Origin: Dipetalonema caudispina
Taxonomy: Eukaryota > Nematoda > Chromadorea > Rhabditida > Onchocercidae
Length of the DNA stretch: 25,915 nt
NCBI GenBank assembly: GCA_013365325.1
Contig: JABVXV010000569.1
Coordinates: forward strand, 1-25,915
Direction of reading: 5' to 3'
A program made the position numbers and the translations under genes. The notes below the pieces were generated by a model. The model had not been told where the DNA came from. It did no database searches and saw nothing but the letters and a program-made list of their open reading frames with translations. Within the stretch, counting starts at the first letter, position 1, and each line of letters opens with the position of its first letter. This document shows, piece after piece, positions 24,318-25,915 of the stretch.

Positions 24318-24503
24318 TAATTAAATTATCGAACTAAATTATAATCAGCAATATTAATGATTATATGGATATTAGTAACGGTTAATAGATGGATAATGTT
24401 ATCATTAATTTAATTAAATTATTGAACTAAATTATAATCAGCAATATTAATGATTATATGGATATTAGTAACGGTTAATAGATGGATAATGTTATCATTA
24501 ATT
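24318..24503. repeat. 93 bp tandem duplication
   Basis: Copies at 24318-24410 and 24411-24503 start TAATTAAATTAT and differ at one position that I can see (C at 24330 against T at 24423). The near-identity indicates a recent duplication in non-coding DNA. Confidence 0.95.
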
Positions 24504-24951
24504 TTACAATCCGTTTTTTTTTTTTTTTCTTAAATTATAAACAAGTAAACTGTTGTTTATAATAACAACATGTATTATTTATTTTGTCAAAAAGATCTTT
24601 TATGTTATTACATTTAATTTTAGTTTTAAAATTAATAATTCTTTCAATTTTCTTTCCATCCTTTATTCTTCTCAAATAAACAATGTATGCTGTTTATTGT
24701 TATTGTAAATAATAGCTTATTTACTTACTTATATTAGTAATTGCAAATAAAAAATTAAATGAAGTAAAATATTCGTACATAAAAATTTTATTTTACATTT
24801 AAAAGAGACAAAAAAAAAAAGAGAAGGAAAAGGAAGAAAAAAACTAAAGGTAATAAGCAAAAGCAAAATTTTAATTAAGAAAATAGACGAATAAATTATA
24901 TGGAAAAATAATTGAAAAATGGGAAAAAAAATATAAACTAACAATTCCTTT

Positions 24952-25025
24952 TTTTTTTCCTTCTCTCTCTCTCTCTTTCTCCCTCTTTCTACTTCTCTTC
25001 CTCGTTCCCTTTCTTTTTCATTTTC
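24952..25025. repeat. CT-rich pyrimidine tract
   Basis: A poly(T) start runs into a (CT)n core and then mixed C/T sequence, nearly all pyrimidine on the plus strand. It shares only CT-richness with the dispersed repeat pair and lacks their conserved GTTTATTTATG block. Confidence 0.85.
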
Positions 25026-25200
25026 TATTGAAAAATAAAACATGAAAAAAAAAAGAAAAATTAAAAAATAAAAAAGAAATCACTGGACATTTTCAAAATA
25101 GCCTTCCCAATTCTCTCTCTTTCTGATGAAGGATTGGATTGGAGGAGACATATCTAATCAATTGTTTATCGCGGGGATACTATCATTTCGAGGTAATCTT

Positions 25201-25275
25201 AAGAGAAAGAGAGAGGAGGACGGAGAAAGGAAAACAAGAAAAGAGAGATAAGGAAATAATTTTGGAAAGGACAAT
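25201..25275. repeat. GA-rich purine tract
   Basis: Imperfect GA/GGA-rich sequence, mostly purine on the plus strand. A CT-rich stretch at about 25279-25318 follows closely, so the two can pair imperfectly as an inverted repeat. Confidence 0.7.
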
Positions 25276-25413
25276 ATTTTCCTTTTTTCTCTCTCCTTAA
25301 CTCTCTCACTCTCTCTTTGAAAGGGCAAAAGTTTGTTATGGTCTGAACAGATAATAGTAGTTGCTTCTTCCATCCGTTGTTACTGCAGTACGACAATGAA
25401 TGCCCTTATTGAA

Positions 25414-25558
25414 GCAACAATTATTGACATAAATAAACCATGTCTGGAGAGAAGGAAAGAGAGAGAGAGGGAGAGAGGGAGGGAGAGGAAGAGAGATGAA
25501 TGTATAAGTGAAAGGAAATACAAATGCATTTGAGAGGGGTTGTGTAATTTGTCAACTA
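25414..25558 (-). repeat. Dispersed repeat, copy B (inverted relative to copy A)
   Basis: On the minus strand this reads the same block order as 21886-22033: a CACAA-like block, TTTCCTTTC, TTCATCTCTCTTCCTCTCCCTC, a CT-rich tract, and ATGGTTTATTTATG followed by TCAATAATTGTTGC. The final 28 bases (25414-25441) match copy A with a single one-base gap. A GA tract on the plus strand at 25446-25500 is the internal CT tract of this copy. Confidence 0.7.
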
Positions 25559-25795
25559 TCGATATATATGTGCAAATTTTGTTAAGTTTTGTAATGAAAT
25601 AAGGGGAAAAAAGAAGAACGAGAAAAGATCTGAAGTCATTTTTTCTTTTAATTTAAAGTTATCGAAATGACTAATTAGAAAGTTATTAATTAATTCAAAG
25701 TTATATATTTTTCACATCTAGTAGTAATGAGGTAATGTATCATTGACATCAAAAATGTAAATGTATCATACTAATCACTATAATGAGTATTAGCG

Positions 25796-25915
<120 letters not shown>

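Larger units (their letters stand above)
19500..25795. other. Gene-poor, homopolymer-rich region
   Basis: About 6.3 kb with no exon I can support on either strand. Long poly(A)/poly(T) runs recur every few hundred bases, for example near 19795, 20427, 22218, 22396, 22605, 22842 and 22970. Embedded items are GA/CT tracts, a G-run cluster at 21342-21357, a diverged inverted repeat pair (21886-22033 and 25414-25558), a 93 bp tandem duplication at 24318-24503, and one higher-complexity open stretch near 23871-24152. The promoter of the phosphatase-like gene may reach into the left end. Confidence 0.6.

Noticed and set aside
24729..25043. Minus-strand open frame of 104 codons with Arg-Glu repeats
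   Set aside because: The Arg-Glu run is the translation of a GA/CT microsatellite and the rest is low-complexity hydrophobic sequence, so it is not a credible gene.

Overview
The window is nuclear DNA from an AT-rich eukaryote, most likely a nematode and possibly a spirurid or filarial type. The clade is inferred from gene structure, not from a search. Both genes have many short introns with GT donors and nematode-style acceptors ending TTTTCAG or TTTTTAG. A clean acceptor lies 13 bases before the first ATG of the large gene, as expected for spliced-leader trans-splicing. Non-coding DNA is full of 20-30 base poly(A)/poly(T) runs and (AAT)n, GA/CT and TA simple repeats. No bacterial, phage or CRISPR features were seen.

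Layout: 1-119 is pure (AAT)n. 120-3138 is non-coding. 3489-13174, minus strand, is a complete 28-exon gene for the alpha subunit of the COPI coatomer (alpha-COP), predicted at 1240 residues. 13190-16518 is non-coding, with a 38 bp tandem duplication and a short G-rich patch. 16723-18918, minus strand, is a complete 4-exon gene for an atypical DUSP14/18/21-like dual-specificity phosphatase of 306 residues. Its catalytic cysteine is replaced by serine, so it is probably a pseudophosphatase. Just upstream, 19131-19498 is a 58 bp minisatellite of 6.3 units, each full unit carrying the palindrome TTACGTAA. 19500-25795 is a gene-poor stretch of homopolymers, GA/CT tracts, a 93 bp tandem duplication, a G-quadruplex motif and a diverged inverted pair of dispersed repeats. 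25796-25915 is (AAT)n again.

Both genes are transcribed right to left, but about 3.5 kb separates them, too far for a typical nematode operon. Alpha-COP is a housekeeping vesicle-coat protein. The phosphatase-like protein would act, if at all, as a binding or substrate-trapping scaffold. Nothing in the sequence links their functions. The most unusual items are the natural Cys-to-Ser change in the phosphatase, the bZIP-palindrome minisatellite at its 5' end, the dispersed inverted repeat pair, and the near-equal (AAT)n tracts closing both ends, which suggest the window is a whole contig. Exon boundaries were worked out by hand from splice signals, reading-frame continuity and family knowledge.
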